From: CAYVXE01 sp964455375
GTDB lineage: Bacteria; Zhuqueibacterota; Zhuqueibacteria; Oceanimicrobiales; Oceanimicrobiaceae
Reading direction: 5' to 3'
DNA length: 28,536 nucleotides
NCBI GenBank assembly: GCA_964455375.1
Contig: CAYVXE010000054.1
Span: 1-28,536 of the forward strand
Of the stretch, positions 1-8,106 are shown piece by piece (positions within the stretch are counted from its first letter, which is position 1; each line of letters starts with the position of its first letter). Below the pieces are notes generated by a model. The model did no database searches and was not told where the DNA came from. It saw only the letters and a list, made by a program, of their open reading frames with translations. A program made the translations under genes and the position numbers.

Positions 1-164
1 AATAAGGAGTTGTCCCATGAATTGTTACAACTATTTCAACTGGTCATTCATATTACTAATTGACATTTGGCATTGGGATTTTGACCTTTGGACTTTGAAA
101 TTGCTGCTTTGCCGCCTTGCGGAATTTCTACGCAAAAAAATCAACATTCTGTAACAAAAAAATC

Positions 165-193
165 TTGACAATTTAGAACAAAATTGGTAAAGT
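165..193 (+). promoter_or_regulatory. Possible sigma70-type promoter for the first cargo gene
   Basis: A perfect TTGACA (165-170) is followed after exactly 17 bases by TAAAGT (188-193), a 4 of 6 match to the -10 consensus. It lies upstream of the structured leader (289-398) and the gene at 451. The region is AT-rich, so a chance match is possible, and some FCB bacteria use a different promoter consensus. Confidence 0.3.
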
Positions 194-288
194 AATTTTA
201 ATGTTTTAAGTCGCCTCACGCCAACCGGTTTCAATATTATCTGGAGAACGGTTTAATGAATTCTTTAATTTGCACCTAAATTTGTACC

Positions 289-398
289 TAAATTGAGCGA
301 TTCTTGTGGGTGGAAGTATAGCTTGCCTGGGGAGGTCGGAAACATGCTAAAGATGGTACACAACAGCAAATTAATTTCAGACTCAATCGCTCAATTTA
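289..398 (+). ncRNA. Candidate structured leader RNA enclosed by a 14-bp perfect stem
   Basis: TAAATTGAGCGATT at 289-302 is perfectly complementary to AATCGCTCAATTTA at 385-398, enclosing 82 bases. Inside, TAGCTTG and CATGCTA pair with one mismatch around a loop that contains CCTGGGGAGG. The element ends about 40 bases before the ribosome site of the first cargo gene. A closing helix around an internal hairpin in a 5' leader resembles a riboswitch or other cis-acting RNA, but it matches no riboswitch family I can recall. A small mobile element with terminal inverted repeats is an alternative. Confidence 0.4.
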
Positions 399-439
399 GC
401 TTGTAATCACCTGAAATTTTTTAATTATAACCATAAAAC

Positions 440-446
440 AGGAGGG
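440..446 (+). promoter_or_regulatory. Ribosome binding site AGGAGGG
   Basis: A near-ideal Shine-Dalgarno sequence lies 4 bases before the ATG at 451 and fixes that start. The same AGGAGGG core precedes the cargo genes at 4116, 5941, 8215 and 18930, which suggests strong translation of this protein class. Confidence 0.85.
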
Positions 447-450
447 AAAT

Positions 451-2262
451 ATGGCAAAGCGTTTTACGATAACAGTTGGTTTATTCTTATTTTTGAGTCT
501 TGCGGTGGGTCTGTTTGCGCAGGAACCGGCCGATGGAGAAAACAACTATCGCTTATCTGCTGTGAATAAACGATTTTTACCGGTGCCGGATACGCTGGAT
601 TCCGATGCCGGCAGGGGAGTTTTCGTGGCATCCAATCCTGATTTGGATGGTGACGGCAAGCCTGAAATTCTCGTTACTGAATATAGTGATGGCGGACGCG
701 TGCTGGTTTTTGAAGTTGTCGGTGATGACAAGATGGAATATGTCTGGGGCTCAAAAAGAATCAATCCGGGTGGATTTGGTCCGGGGTCAACGCCGCGCTC
801 GGTTTCCGTCGGCGATCTGGACAATGATGGCAAGATGGAAATTATCTTTCAGATAGGAAATAATCCTGCTGATTCATTGCGTGGTATTCACATCTATGAA
901 TATCAGGGGAATGATAACGACTATGGTACCGACCCTGCCATCATTATACCTTTTGAAAGCATTGATTCTCTGTTCGGAGAGATCAATGTGGGCCGGAGTG
1001 AGAATCCATTAAAGGTACAGGATGTCGATGGGGATGGAAAAAATGAACTCATGTTTACCCCGCGTGCGTTTGGCAATCTCGATGCCGGCAACATGTACAT
1101 TCTTGAGGTGGATGCGGGAACGTTCGAAAATGGAGACGCCAATGTCCGTGTTGAATATAAATATGCAGCCATGGCCAAAGCCATCGATTTTGGCGATGAC
1201 GGGTACACACCGGTAAACAGTGTGATTGGCGATGTGGACAACGATGGAGTTACGGAAATCGTTGTGCTGGGCTGGACGAATACCAATTCGGGTGCAGGCA
1301 TTGGATTCATCGAAATCCAGGGCGTGGACACCTACCGCGATGGCAGTGTCGTTCCACTCAGTGAAACCAGTGTTTTCGGTGTTAAGGCGGATGCGCAAAT
1401 TTTTCAGGCAAATGGCAGCAATTTTCTAATTTTTGCTGCTGGATGGTCATCGCAAAACATTCAACGCGTTTATGTGGCGGATAATATCTTTAGCGATGAT
1501 TTTGTCAGCGCAAGCGATTTTCAAATCATATCCGACGGGGTGGAGCAATTTGGTATTATGGGCATTGGTGACCAGGATCACAGTGGTGATGCTTCTGACG
1601 GGTTCGATATTTATGTCAGTACGGTAAATGAAATTCATGATATTGAATATAAGGGTATGGGATTAGTTTCTGATCCCGCAAGTTACACAAATCATGGACG
1701 TATTGGTGGCTTTAATCTCGATGAAGTATATGACGTGAGCGATGGTTTGTTTGATGAGCTTTTCACCTATCCTGGGATGGATTTGGATAAAGATGGAAAT
1801 CGAGAGATAGTCGCCAGTTATAAAGGGTCAGGCAATGATATTCTTCAAGGTGCAGCATTCTCGAAAAACACATACGGTATTTTCGTGTTCGAGTTTGGAG
1901 ATTCAACGCAATCCATACCGCTGACGTTGACAACAGATGTGAAAACCCGCAATGCCGGTAGTTTTACCATAATAACGCCGGAAGATTTTGTTCTGGAGCA
2001 AAACTACCCGAATCCGTTCAACCCGACGACGAACATCACCTTTGACCTGCCTCTTGATAAAACAGTCAGCCTGAAAATTTATAATTCATTGGGACAGGAA
2101 GTCAGAACCCTTGTAAACAATCAGGCGCTCTCACAGGGCAAACACACCATCCGTTGGGACGCGACGGATAATTCCGGGAATGCAGTCTCGAGCGGGGTGT
2201 ATATTTACAAACTCATCTTTGGAAATTTCTCAAAGTCAAAACAGATGACCTTAGTCCGCTAA
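451..2262 (+). CDS. Secreted FG-GAP/VCBS repeat protein with T9SS sorting domain
   Basis: This 603-residue protein is predicted to be exported and surface-attached or released by the type IX system. A signal peptide covers about residues 1-23 (hydrophobic core ending LFA-Q). The body carries calcium-binding-like DxDxDG loops typical of FG-GAP/VCBS propellers: DLDGDG at 64-69, then DLDNDG, DVDGDG, DVDNDG and DLDKDG, each followed by an acidic residue and a hydrophobic strand. Residues about 511-603 form the type A sorting domain, with QNYPNPFNP, an LGQEVRTL strand, SGVYIYKL and a basic C-terminus. It is paralogous to the proteins at 2391 and 5941. The ligand is unknown; integrin-like adhesion or polymer binding are possibilities, not evidence. 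The stop is TAA. Confidence 0.9.
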   Translation: MAKRFTITVGLFLFLSLAVGLFAQEPADGENNYRLSAVNKRFLPVPDTLDSDAGRGVFVASNPDLDGDGKPEILVTEYSDGGRVLVFEVVGDDKMEYVWGSKRINPGGFGPGSTPRSVSVGDLDNDGKMEIIFQIGNNPADSLRGIHIYEYQGNDNDYGTDPAIIIPFESIDSLFGEINVGRSENPLKVQDVDGDGKNELMFTPRAFGNLDAGNMYILEVDAGTFENGDANVRVEYKYAAMAKAIDFGDDGYTPVNSVIGDVDNDGVTEIVVLGWTNTNSGAGIGFIEIQGVDTYRDGSVVPLSETSVFGVKADAQIFQANGSNFLIFAAGWSSQNIQRVYVADNIFSDDFVSASDFQIISDGVEQFGIMGIGDQDHSGDASDGFDIYVSTVNEIHDIEYKGMGLVSDPASYTNHGRIGGFNLDEVYDVSDGLFDELFTYPGMDLDKDGNREIVASYKGSGNDILQGAAFSKNTYGIFVFEFGDSTQSIPLTLTTDVKTRNAGSFTIITPEDFVLEQNYPNPFNPTTNITFDLPLDKTVSLKIYNSLGQEVRTLVNNQALSQGKHTIRWDATDNSGNAVSSGVYIYKLIFGNFSKSKQMTLVR

Positions 2263-2271
2263 GTAAAGTGC

Positions 2272-2286
2272 AACCCTGACAGGGTT
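2272..2286. repeat. Short palindrome AACCCTGACAGGGTT
   Basis: A 6-bp stem (AACCCT/AGGGTT) with a 3-base loop lies just after the first cargo gene. A near-identical copy with one loop base changed lies at 18777-18791 after another gene, so this is a dispersed palindromic family. Confidence 0.6.
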
Positions 2287-2297
2287 AACATTGAATT

Positions 2298-2330
2298 ACA
2301 CCTTCCAGGTTTCAAAAACCTGGAAGGTGT
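2298..2330. repeat. Palindromic repeat, ACCTTCCAGGT family, copy 1
   Basis: ACACCTTCCAGGTTT (2298-2312) and its exact complement (2316-2330) form a 15-bp perfect stem with a 3-base loop. There is no T-run downstream, so it could slow polymerase or protect the 3' end rather than act as a classic terminator. Related copies are at 5744-5778 and 7659-7690, all in the 3' spacers of cargo genes. Confidence 0.75.
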
Positions 2331-2390
2331 TAACAATCCTTAGCAACAAAATTCATCTCAAAATAGATCCTAAAACATAAGGAGAAGGAA

Positions 2391-4055
2391 ATGAAAAAAT
2401 GTTGGTTGCTGATTGTGGTTGCAGTATTTTTTATTCAAATTGCTCTTTTAAATGCCCAGACAGTTGCTCCGGGCTGGCGTATTTCAGGGGATATTAAGGC
2501 CAGTAGTACACTGGAAGGTGCCTGGGACATAATCGCCGACCTCGATCTTGACCATGATGGCAACAAAGAATTTATTTTTACAAAGGATCCTGTAGCTTCC
2601 GGCTTTGCCGGCAATCCTGCAGCAGAGCAGTCGGTTTATTATTATGAAAGTACCGGCGATGATACCTTTGAGCAACGTTGGTCTTTTACCGCCCCGGTGG
2701 GTAATAGTGAGGAAAATATCTATACTGCCATTAAGATTGGCGATTTAGATCAAGATGGCGCACCGGAACTTTATTTTGGAACACCCTTAAGTCCGTTTGA
2801 TGCGCCACCAAATCCGAGAGGTTTGTATGTTTTCGAGTTTGATGGCAGCAACTTTCCAACGACACCCACCGAAACCTGGAACATGGGGCGACCGGACAAT
2901 TTCGTTTTTAAGTTAGCTGGAATGGATATTGGCGATATTGATTCAGACGGTGACATGGAACTCCTGATTTGTTCCAGAGGTCCCGACGATGGTGCTCCAG
3001 GAACTTCCGGTAGGACTCTGATCGTTGCTAATTCCGGAGGTTTGGATATCGGGTTGGGTTTAGGCGCTTTTGTTGTTGAGTTTGAGAATTCCTCCAATCA
3101 TGAAGGTGGTTCGCTTTACAATGCGCGTATTGTGGATTTTGACGGAGACGGTAAAAATGAAATTTGGGCATTTACCTGGGATTTATGGAGCCTCGCCATT
3201 TATGAAGCGACGGCGGCTAATCAATATGAACTTCAAGTGGACATGAATAAGCTCTTTGAAAATGAAGAGATTGACTACGGTAATCGGCGTGGAATGCAAT
3301 TCTATGATGCAGATGGGGATGGTAATCTGGAATTTTACCAATCCGGAATTAATGCCAACGGCGCGCCGGACTCTTATGTGTTCTATATTGCCAGCACGAC
3401 CGATGTTTCAATTTTGACTCCGGCAAATGTTATTCGTATGGGAGGAAAAGATTTGCCTTACGCTGGCTCTGCAGTTGGAGATCTTGATGGGGACGGGTTG
3501 ATGGACTTTCTGTTTGTAGGAAGGAATACTTTTGATTCTGGTGGAAAAGTCCATCGTATGGAGTACAAAGGAGTTGGTGCTCTGGATCAAGAGTCCAGCT
3601 ATGAATTTACCACTTTATATGAGCAGGAGCCACCAACAGATTTAAGGAATATCGCAATCAGTGATTTGGATGGCGATGGCAAAACAGAGATTTTATTGAC
3701 ACAGCTTGATGCGCAATCTACAGGTGATCCCATTGTCATTGTGCTCGAAAGTGAAAATCCGGTTTCTGTGGAGCGAACTGCCGAGTTTGTGCAAGACTTT
3801 ACCATACATCAAAATTATCCTAACCCGTTTAATCCCTCAACAAACATTCGTTTTGAGGTAAAAAGAGAGAACCAAGTGACGCTTGCTGTTTACAATCTTT
3901 TGGGTGAGAAAGTAGCCACTCTGGTTGATCAGCGAATGCTGCCAGGATCGCACAGTGTTATATTTGATGCCACCCGGTTCGCCTCAGGCGTCTACTATTA
4001 CACACTTGAAACTGGAAACACGAGACTGACCCGCCAGATGGTACTTTCGAAATGA
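2391..4055 (+). CDS. Secreted FG-GAP/VCBS repeat protein with T9SS sorting domain
   Basis: This 554-residue paralogue of the preceding cargo has a signal peptide over about residues 1-22 (core LLIVVAVFFIQIALL, then NA-Q). Seven acidic D-rich loops are seen, among them DLDQDG, DIDSDG, DFDGDG, DADGDG and two DLDGDG, consistent with a seven-bladed FG-GAP propeller. Residues about 468-554 are the type A sorting domain (QNYPNPFNP, LLGEKVATLV, SGVYYYTLE, final MVLSK). AAGGAG at 2379-2384 sits 6 bases before the ATG. The stop is TGA, the only normal TGA terminator seen in the window; a TAA follows four sense codons later. The phrase EYKGVG before the last loop is shared with the paralogues. Specific function is unknown. 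Confidence 0.9.
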   Translation: MKKCWLLIVVAVFFIQIALLNAQTVAPGWRISGDIKASSTLEGAWDIIADLDLDHDGNKEFIFTKDPVASGFAGNPAAEQSVYYYESTGDDTFEQRWSFTAPVGNSEENIYTAIKIGDLDQDGAPELYFGTPLSPFDAPPNPRGLYVFEFDGSNFPTTPTETWNMGRPDNFVFKLAGMDIGDIDSDGDMELLICSRGPDDGAPGTSGRTLIVANSGGLDIGLGLGAFVVEFENSSNHEGGSLYNARIVDFDGDGKNEIWAFTWDLWSLAIYEATAANQYELQVDMNKLFENEEIDYGNRRGMQFYDADGDGNLEFYQSGINANGAPDSYVFYIASTTDVSILTPANVIRMGGKDLPYAGSAVGDLDGDGLMDFLFVGRNTFDSGGKVHRMEYKGVGALDQESSYEFTTLYEQEPPTDLRNIAISDLDGDGKTEILLTQLDAQSTGDPIVIVLESENPVSVERTAEFVQDFTIHQNYPNPFNPSTNIRFEVKRENQVTLAVYNLLGEKVATLVDQRMLPGSHSVIFDATRFASGVYYYTLETGNTRLTRQMVLSK

Positions 4056-4115
4056 TATAATTATTTGTAATGACATATTTATTAATAATATTTAAAAACT
4101 GAAATAGGAGGGAAA

Positions 4116-5591
4116 ATGCGAAGATTGATAGTGTTCCTTATAGTTGTCTTGCCCTTAAGTGTTTTTTCACAAACGAATCAATGGCACACGCTCTATGTGA
4201 CTTTCGACGATGCCATCAACGGTACGCAGAACCGCACGGCAAGTGTAGCGGCAGTCGGCGAGAACTCATTTGTTGCTTTGGTGACAAGGGTTCAAGACCC
4301 GGCGGATATTTTTAACAACATGACTGTAAATTATCTCGTAGGCTATGTGAACGCTGATTCGGGCTCAGGCAGAGTTGCTGACCCTTCCGGCGGTATTGAT
4401 GTCTGGGCCGATGCCAGTACTGGCTTCGACCAGGTCACTTTGAACGGCGCATGGCAAATTGCCAGCGGCAAGAACAACTACGTTTATTTAGCCAACAATG
4501 ACCTCACTCATAACATTCTGGTTTTTGAGTTAACGTCCACAGGGGTTGTCGGAACAGATTTCCGCATGGAAACCGGCAGCGAAAGTATTTTTTCCATAGA
4601 TGCGGACACCACGGGTTTCGTGTATGTGGTGGACTATGAGGGTTCGGATGCCAAAACGGATGAAGTGAAGGTTTATGCCCCAATCGGAACACCGGGCACA
4701 ACCTGGGGTGATTTTGGCGGTCACACCGACGCGCCGGTAACCACTATAGATTTGCCACCTGGTATTTATATGGGTATTGCCGCCAGTGGGGACGGCTCAG
4801 AGGTGTATGTCAGTGCGAGAGACACCAAAAGTATTTTGAAGTTCACAGGTGCCCCGAATACCGGTTACACCGAAGACATGAGCTTCTCAAGCGCGATTTC
4901 CCCCAATGACATTTATACGGACGTTGACGGATTACCCGTGGGTTCCACGACCTTTCTCGGTATGGATTATCTTGATGACCCAGGGTTGCTGTTTGCGGCC
5001 GTGGATACTTTTCTGTGCAGTGGGGCCTCCATAGAAAGCGCCTGTGGGGGCTACAATACCGGCCGAATTTTCGTGATTGACCCTGCGAATGGTGCTGCCA
5101 TCGATACGATTGATGTGGCGCAATGGAACTTGGATATTACAGGGCAGGTGGATACGGGTTCAAATAATGGTCGTGCCGGCGGGTTTGCCTCGGTTTACGA
5201 TGTGGATGTCAGTAACGAATCAGCTGTTTATTCCCAAACCTATTACGGTTGGGCTGTGGAGAAGTGGGTCTTTGACGGCGATTTGAATCTTATCGTTAGT
5301 GTGGAACAGATAAATGAAACCATTCCGGTTGATTTTTCCCTGGGACAGAATTATCCCAACCCCTTCAATCCGGGAACAACCATCGAATTTGATTTAACAT
5401 CTGCTGAACATGTGACACTATCTATTTATAATATGCTTGGGCAAAAAATTGCAGTTTTAGTGGATGAAAGGCTAACTCCGGGTACATATAAAGCATCTTT
5501 TGATGCCAGTAGCTTGACAACAGGTGTTTATTTCTATACTTTGAAAGCTGGTTCCTTTAAAGAAACAAAAAAAATGACTTTGGTTAAGTAA
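4116..5591 (+). CDS. Secreted propeller-like protein with T9SS sorting domain
   Basis: This 491-residue exported protein has a short signal peptide (about 1-18, core LIVFLIVVLPLSVFS). The middle lacks FG-GAP calcium loops. It shows repeated strand patterns such as NNYVYLANND, TGFVYVVDYE and GSEVYVSARD, like NHL, SMP-30 or YVTN beta-propellers, but no family can be fixed from motifs. Two cysteines lie close together (CSGASIESAC), a possible disulfide. Residues about 405-491 are the type A sorting domain (QNYPNPFNP, MLGQKIAVLV, TGVYFYTLK, MTLVK end). AGGAGGG at 4106-4112 sets the start. It lies only 60 bases after the previous gene, so the two may share a transcript. Confidence 0.85.
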   Translation: MRRLIVFLIVVLPLSVFSQTNQWHTLYVTFDDAINGTQNRTASVAAVGENSFVALVTRVQDPADIFNNMTVNYLVGYVNADSGSGRVADPSGGIDVWADASTGFDQVTLNGAWQIASGKNNYVYLANNDLTHNILVFELTSTGVVGTDFRMETGSESIFSIDADTTGFVYVVDYEGSDAKTDEVKVYAPIGTPGTTWGDFGGHTDAPVTTIDLPPGIYMGIAASGDGSEVYVSARDTKSILKFTGAPNTGYTEDMSFSSAISPNDIYTDVDGLPVGSTTFLGMDYLDDPGLLFAAVDTFLCSGASIESACGGYNTGRIFVIDPANGAAIDTIDVAQWNLDITGQVDTGSNNGRAGGFASVYDVDVSNESAVYSQTYYGWAVEKWVFDGDLNLIVSVEQINETIPVDFSLGQNYPNPFNPGTTIEFDLTSAEHVTLSIYNMLGQKIAVLVDERLTPGTYKASFDASSLTTGVYFYTLKAGSFKETKKMTLVK

Positions 5592-5638
5592 GGTAACATA
5601 ATTAGTGTTTGAGCAAAACTGCCAAATTGGCCGTGATT

Positions 5639-5720
5639 GTCATTGCGAGGCGTTGTTTGCCGAAGCAATCTCGTATCTAACGGAGGGAGACTGCTTCGCT
5701 GGAAGGCGCTCGCAGTGACA
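5639..5720. repeat. REP-like imperfect palindrome, CATTGCGAG family
   Basis: TGTCATTGCGAG at 5639-5650 is complementary, with one wobble, to CTCGCAGTGACA at 5709-5720. Inside, CGAAGCAATCTC (5661-5672) pairs with GAGACTGCTTCG. This two-tier hairpin is a widely dispersed intergenic repeat type in environmental bacterial genomes. Only one copy is seen in this window. Confidence 0.7.
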
Positions 5721-5743
5721 ATCTCAAGCAGATTTTGTTAAGC

Positions 5744-5793
5744 AACTGCCTTCCGGGTTAATGACCTGGAAGGTGGTTGTTTCGAGCTTTTTT
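5744..5793 (+). terminator. Probable terminator, ACCTTCCAGG-family palindrome, copy 2
   Basis: AACTGCCTTCCGGGT (5744-5758) pairs with ACCTGGAAGGTGGTT (5764-5778), including a few G-U pairs, with a 5-base loop. A run of six T occurs at 5788-5793. It is related to the palindromes at 2298-2330 and 7659-7690, so this family may double as transcription terminators. Confidence 0.55.
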
Positions 5794-5940
5794 CTACGTA
5801 ATACTCTTTGTGACTTTTGGTTACAAATTTATTTTCTGCTCAGTAAAATTTATCACTATCGTTTCTGCAAGTCTGAATAAGTAAGTACAATAAGAATAAG
5901 TGTTTATATAATATTATTAATTTAAACGTAGGAGGGAGTA

Positions 5941-7650
5941 ATGGACAAATTGCGAGTGGTCTTGTTAGTTGGTTTTTGTTTTATTCTCACAGGAAGTCTT
6001 TTTGCACAAGGAACCCCCAGCGATGGGTACTCACTGGTACAAACCGTAAAACGGTTTGATTATCCAGGTGAAATTCCTGACTCAAGCGGTGTGGGCGGTG
6101 ATGACGTTCTGGCCGGCTATGATTTAGACAAAGATGGCAAGGGTGAAATCATAGTTTTAACTGATAATCTGGCAGCTACTTCTGAGGGCCCTGCTCTCGT
6201 TGTTTTTGAGGCAAATGGTAATAATAATTATGAGCCGGTGTGGTGGTATGAATTTCGTGAACACACAGGCGATAACGGCAGTTTCCCAACCATGACTGTT
6301 GGTGATATGGATGGTGATGGTAATTTAGAAATTCTGGCCGGCATCCCGTATGGAAGTCGACCGGAACCTTTTGACCCGGTGAGATTTGCTGTTTTTGAAG
6401 TTGATCCTGCCATTGATAATGGCTTACCAATGGAGCCGACCGCCACCTGGAATTTTGGTGCAAACCCAACGGACGATACAAGGCCTTCCGCAATGGATGT
6501 GTACGATGTTGATGGTGACGGTACCAATGAGGTCGTAGTCTTATTTCGTGCCTGGAACAATGGTGGTAATGCAATAATGATTTTCTCGTTATTGGGGGAT
6601 TTTATTGGTAGTTTTACATCGTTTGCTCCTGAATTTTTTGATGATCAGAATTTAAGCGAAACTGACGGTAACATTTATAATGTTAATGTCCATGATGTGA
6701 ATAAAGATGGTACACCGGAGATTTCTGCTATGCTATGGGAAGGCGGCGATGGTATCACTGCAGTATTTTATCAGGCAAGTGGTGCTGACCAGTACCAAAT
6801 GGTAAATAAAGTTGTTGGCCCATTTAATCTGGACGACGGTGCCTTAGGTTCATTTTTACCATGGGATGTTGATGGCGATGGCATAGAAGAATTCCTGTTA
6901 GGGGGTACCATAGGGGACTTTATTGTGGCCACTGTGCCCAATGGAGATGTTACTCAGTTTTCTGCTTCAAATTTTAAGGTGCTTTTTACTTATCCTAAAG
7001 AGGTTCGCGGTGCAGCAGTCGGTGACTTCGATGGAGATGGTTTAGTGGATTATTTGATAGCTGGTTCATTCAACAAAAAAATCTTTCGCATTGAATATAA
7101 TGGAGGAACGGATGTTACGTCTGCGGCAAGTTATGATACCTCAACTGTTTACTCAGACCCCAACGCCGGACGTTATTATTATATTGCCTTTCCACAGGAC
7201 AGAAAATCTCTGCGCGATGGACAAACACTTACAGATATGGATGGAGACGGATTGAAAGAAATAGTATTTACGGATCAGGAAGAATCTGTATTGGATTCAT
7301 CGGTCTACGTCACAATTCTGGAATCAGATGTAGCCGTTAGGGTTGAGTTGAAAACCGAAAAAAATTTACCGCGAAATTTTACACTTAAACAAAATTATCC
7401 TAATCCGTTTAACCCTGAAACCATGATCGAATATGAAATTCCAAGAGCCGGCAATGTAAATTTGAGCGTCTATAATGTTCTTGGGGAAAAAATCGCAACC
7501 CTTGTTGACGAGTACAAAGGCCTTGGCTCTCATTCTGTTGTTTGGAATGGTAAAGATAAATCAGGTAATCAGGTTCCCAGTGGTGTTTACATTTACACGC
7601 TCGTGAGCGGCGATGTGAAAATAGCAAAACAATTGACAATCGTGAAATAG
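5941..7650 (+). CDS. Secreted FG-GAP/VCBS repeat protein with T9SS sorting domain
   Basis: This 569-residue third FG-GAP paralogue has a signal peptide ending about residue 22 (VLLVGFCFILTGSLFA-Q). Calcium-type loops are DLDKDG, DMDGDG, DVDGDG (two), DVNKDG, DFDGDG and a second DMDGDG, each followed by a strand such as LEILAG or VDYLIAG; the count fits a seven-bladed propeller. Residues about 478-569 are the type A sorting domain (QNYPNPFNP, VLGEKIATLV, SGVYIYTLV, final IVK). AGGAGGG at 5930-5936 fixes the start. The IEYNG phrase aligns with EYKG in the proteins at 451 and 2391. The tandem paralogues suggest local duplication and divergence; the binding target is unknown. Confidence 0.9.
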   Translation: MDKLRVVLLVGFCFILTGSLFAQGTPSDGYSLVQTVKRFDYPGEIPDSSGVGGDDVLAGYDLDKDGKGEIIVLTDNLAATSEGPALVVFEANGNNNYEPVWWYEFREHTGDNGSFPTMTVGDMDGDGNLEILAGIPYGSRPEPFDPVRFAVFEVDPAIDNGLPMEPTATWNFGANPTDDTRPSAMDVYDVDGDGTNEVVVLFRAWNNGGNAIMIFSLLGDFIGSFTSFAPEFFDDQNLSETDGNIYNVNVHDVNKDGTPEISAMLWEGGDGITAVFYQASGADQYQMVNKVVGPFNLDDGALGSFLPWDVDGDGIEEFLLGGTIGDFIVATVPNGDVTQFSASNFKVLFTYPKEVRGAAVGDFDGDGLVDYLIAGSFNKKIFRIEYNGGTDVTSAASYDTSTVYSDPNAGRYYYIAFPQDRKSLRDGQTLTDMDGDGLKEIVFTDQEESVLDSSVYVTILESDVAVRVELKTEKNLPRNFTLKQNYPNPFNPETMIEYEIPRAGNVNLSVYNVLGEKIATLVDEYKGLGSHSVVWNGKDKSGNQVPSGVYIYTLVSGDVKIAKQLTIVK

Positions 7651-7658
7651 GGTATCAT

Positions 7659-7698
7659 ACACCTTCCGGGTTTTAAAACCTGGAAGGTGTAATTTTTT
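7659..7698 (+). terminator. Intrinsic terminator, ACCTTCCAGG-family palindrome, copy 3
   Basis: ACACCTTCCGGGTTTT (7659-7674) is directly followed by its complement (7675-7690) with one G-U pair, then AATTTTTT. It starts 8 bases after the TAG stop of the FG-GAP gene, the expected place for an intrinsic terminator. Confidence 0.75.
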
Positions 7699-7909
7699 GT
7701 TTTAAGCATTCCATATCCATTCTCTTGTGAAGATTTCAGGCATTAGAGACCAAAATTAAACTTTTTTCAAAGCTGTAAGGTTCGTAGAGTTGTTTTAAAA
7801 ACGATCTTAGAATTGGTGCTTGTTTTAACCTGAGAGTAGATAGCCTGAATAATTCACAAGCCTGAATATGATGACTGGACAAAGTATTGTAAAGATGCCA
7901 ATAAGGCTT

Positions 7910-8013
7910 GTCATTTCGAATCCACCGTTTTTACCGGATGAGAAATTTTTATTTGCTGGAATCGTTGCAGTTACAGATTTCGAGTCAGGCCTGCGCCTGA
8001 CTCGAAATGACCA
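7910..8013. repeat. REP-like repeat, GTCATTTCGA family, with 14-bp hairpin
   Basis: The element opens with TGTCATTTCGAATCC at 7910 and closes with CTCGAAATGACCA near 8001-8013, giving inverted ends. Its right half contains a perfect 14-bp hairpin, ATTTCGAGTCAGGC (7977-7990) with its complement at 7995-8008 and loop CTGC. This resembles common dispersed palindromes of environmental bacteria and is a different family from those at 5639 and 21081. Confidence 0.65.
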
Positions 8014-8106
8014 TTCGGCGGAAGCAACTGAAAAAAATAAAAATTTGTGAATTAATCAGAATAGAACTTAAAACGATTCATATATAAAAATAAAAAATCC
8101 GTGTTT

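Larger units (their letters stand above)
1..450. other. 5' intergenic region with dispersed repeat, possible promoter and structured leader
   Basis: No convincing gene is present. Bases about 40-115 are the low-complexity dispersed type (stretches such as TTTGGCATTGGGATTTT) that recurs near 26105-26135, so the short reverse-strand ORF here is not credible. A sigma70-like promoter may lie at 165-193, followed by a long inverted repeat at 289-398 that could fold as a leader RNA, and then the ribosome site of the first cargo gene at 440-446. Confidence 0.55.
5592..5940. other. Gene-free spacer holding two palindromic repeats
   Basis: No gene is seen in this 349-base spacer. It contains a REP-like imperfect palindrome (5639-5720) and the ACCTTCCAGG-family hairpin (5744-5778) followed by a T-run. 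The last 100 bases are AT-rich and end in the AGGAGGG ribosome site (5930-5936) of the next gene; a lone TATAAT at 5907-5912 has no matching -35. Confidence 0.6.

Noticed and set aside
31..234. 67-codon reverse-strand frame
   Set aside because: It translates a low-complexity repeat (Lys/Ser/Gln-rich), has no ribosome site and overlaps the likely promoter.
323..352. Signal recognition particle or cyclic-di-GMP riboswitch in the first leader
   Set aside because: GGGGAGGTCGGAAAC superficially recalls SRP RNA, but the conserved GGAA-tetraloop context is missing, and no GEMM consensus was found.
4053..4055. Reassigned genetic code with TGA as a sense codon throughout
   Set aside because: The gene at 2391 ends at TGA exactly where the sorting domain should end, and apart from the DUF3179 gene no real gene here has an internal TGA.
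7868..8050. 60-codon forward frame with an ATG
   Set aside because: It runs through a palindromic repeat, has no domain, and its second half encodes the hairpin arms.
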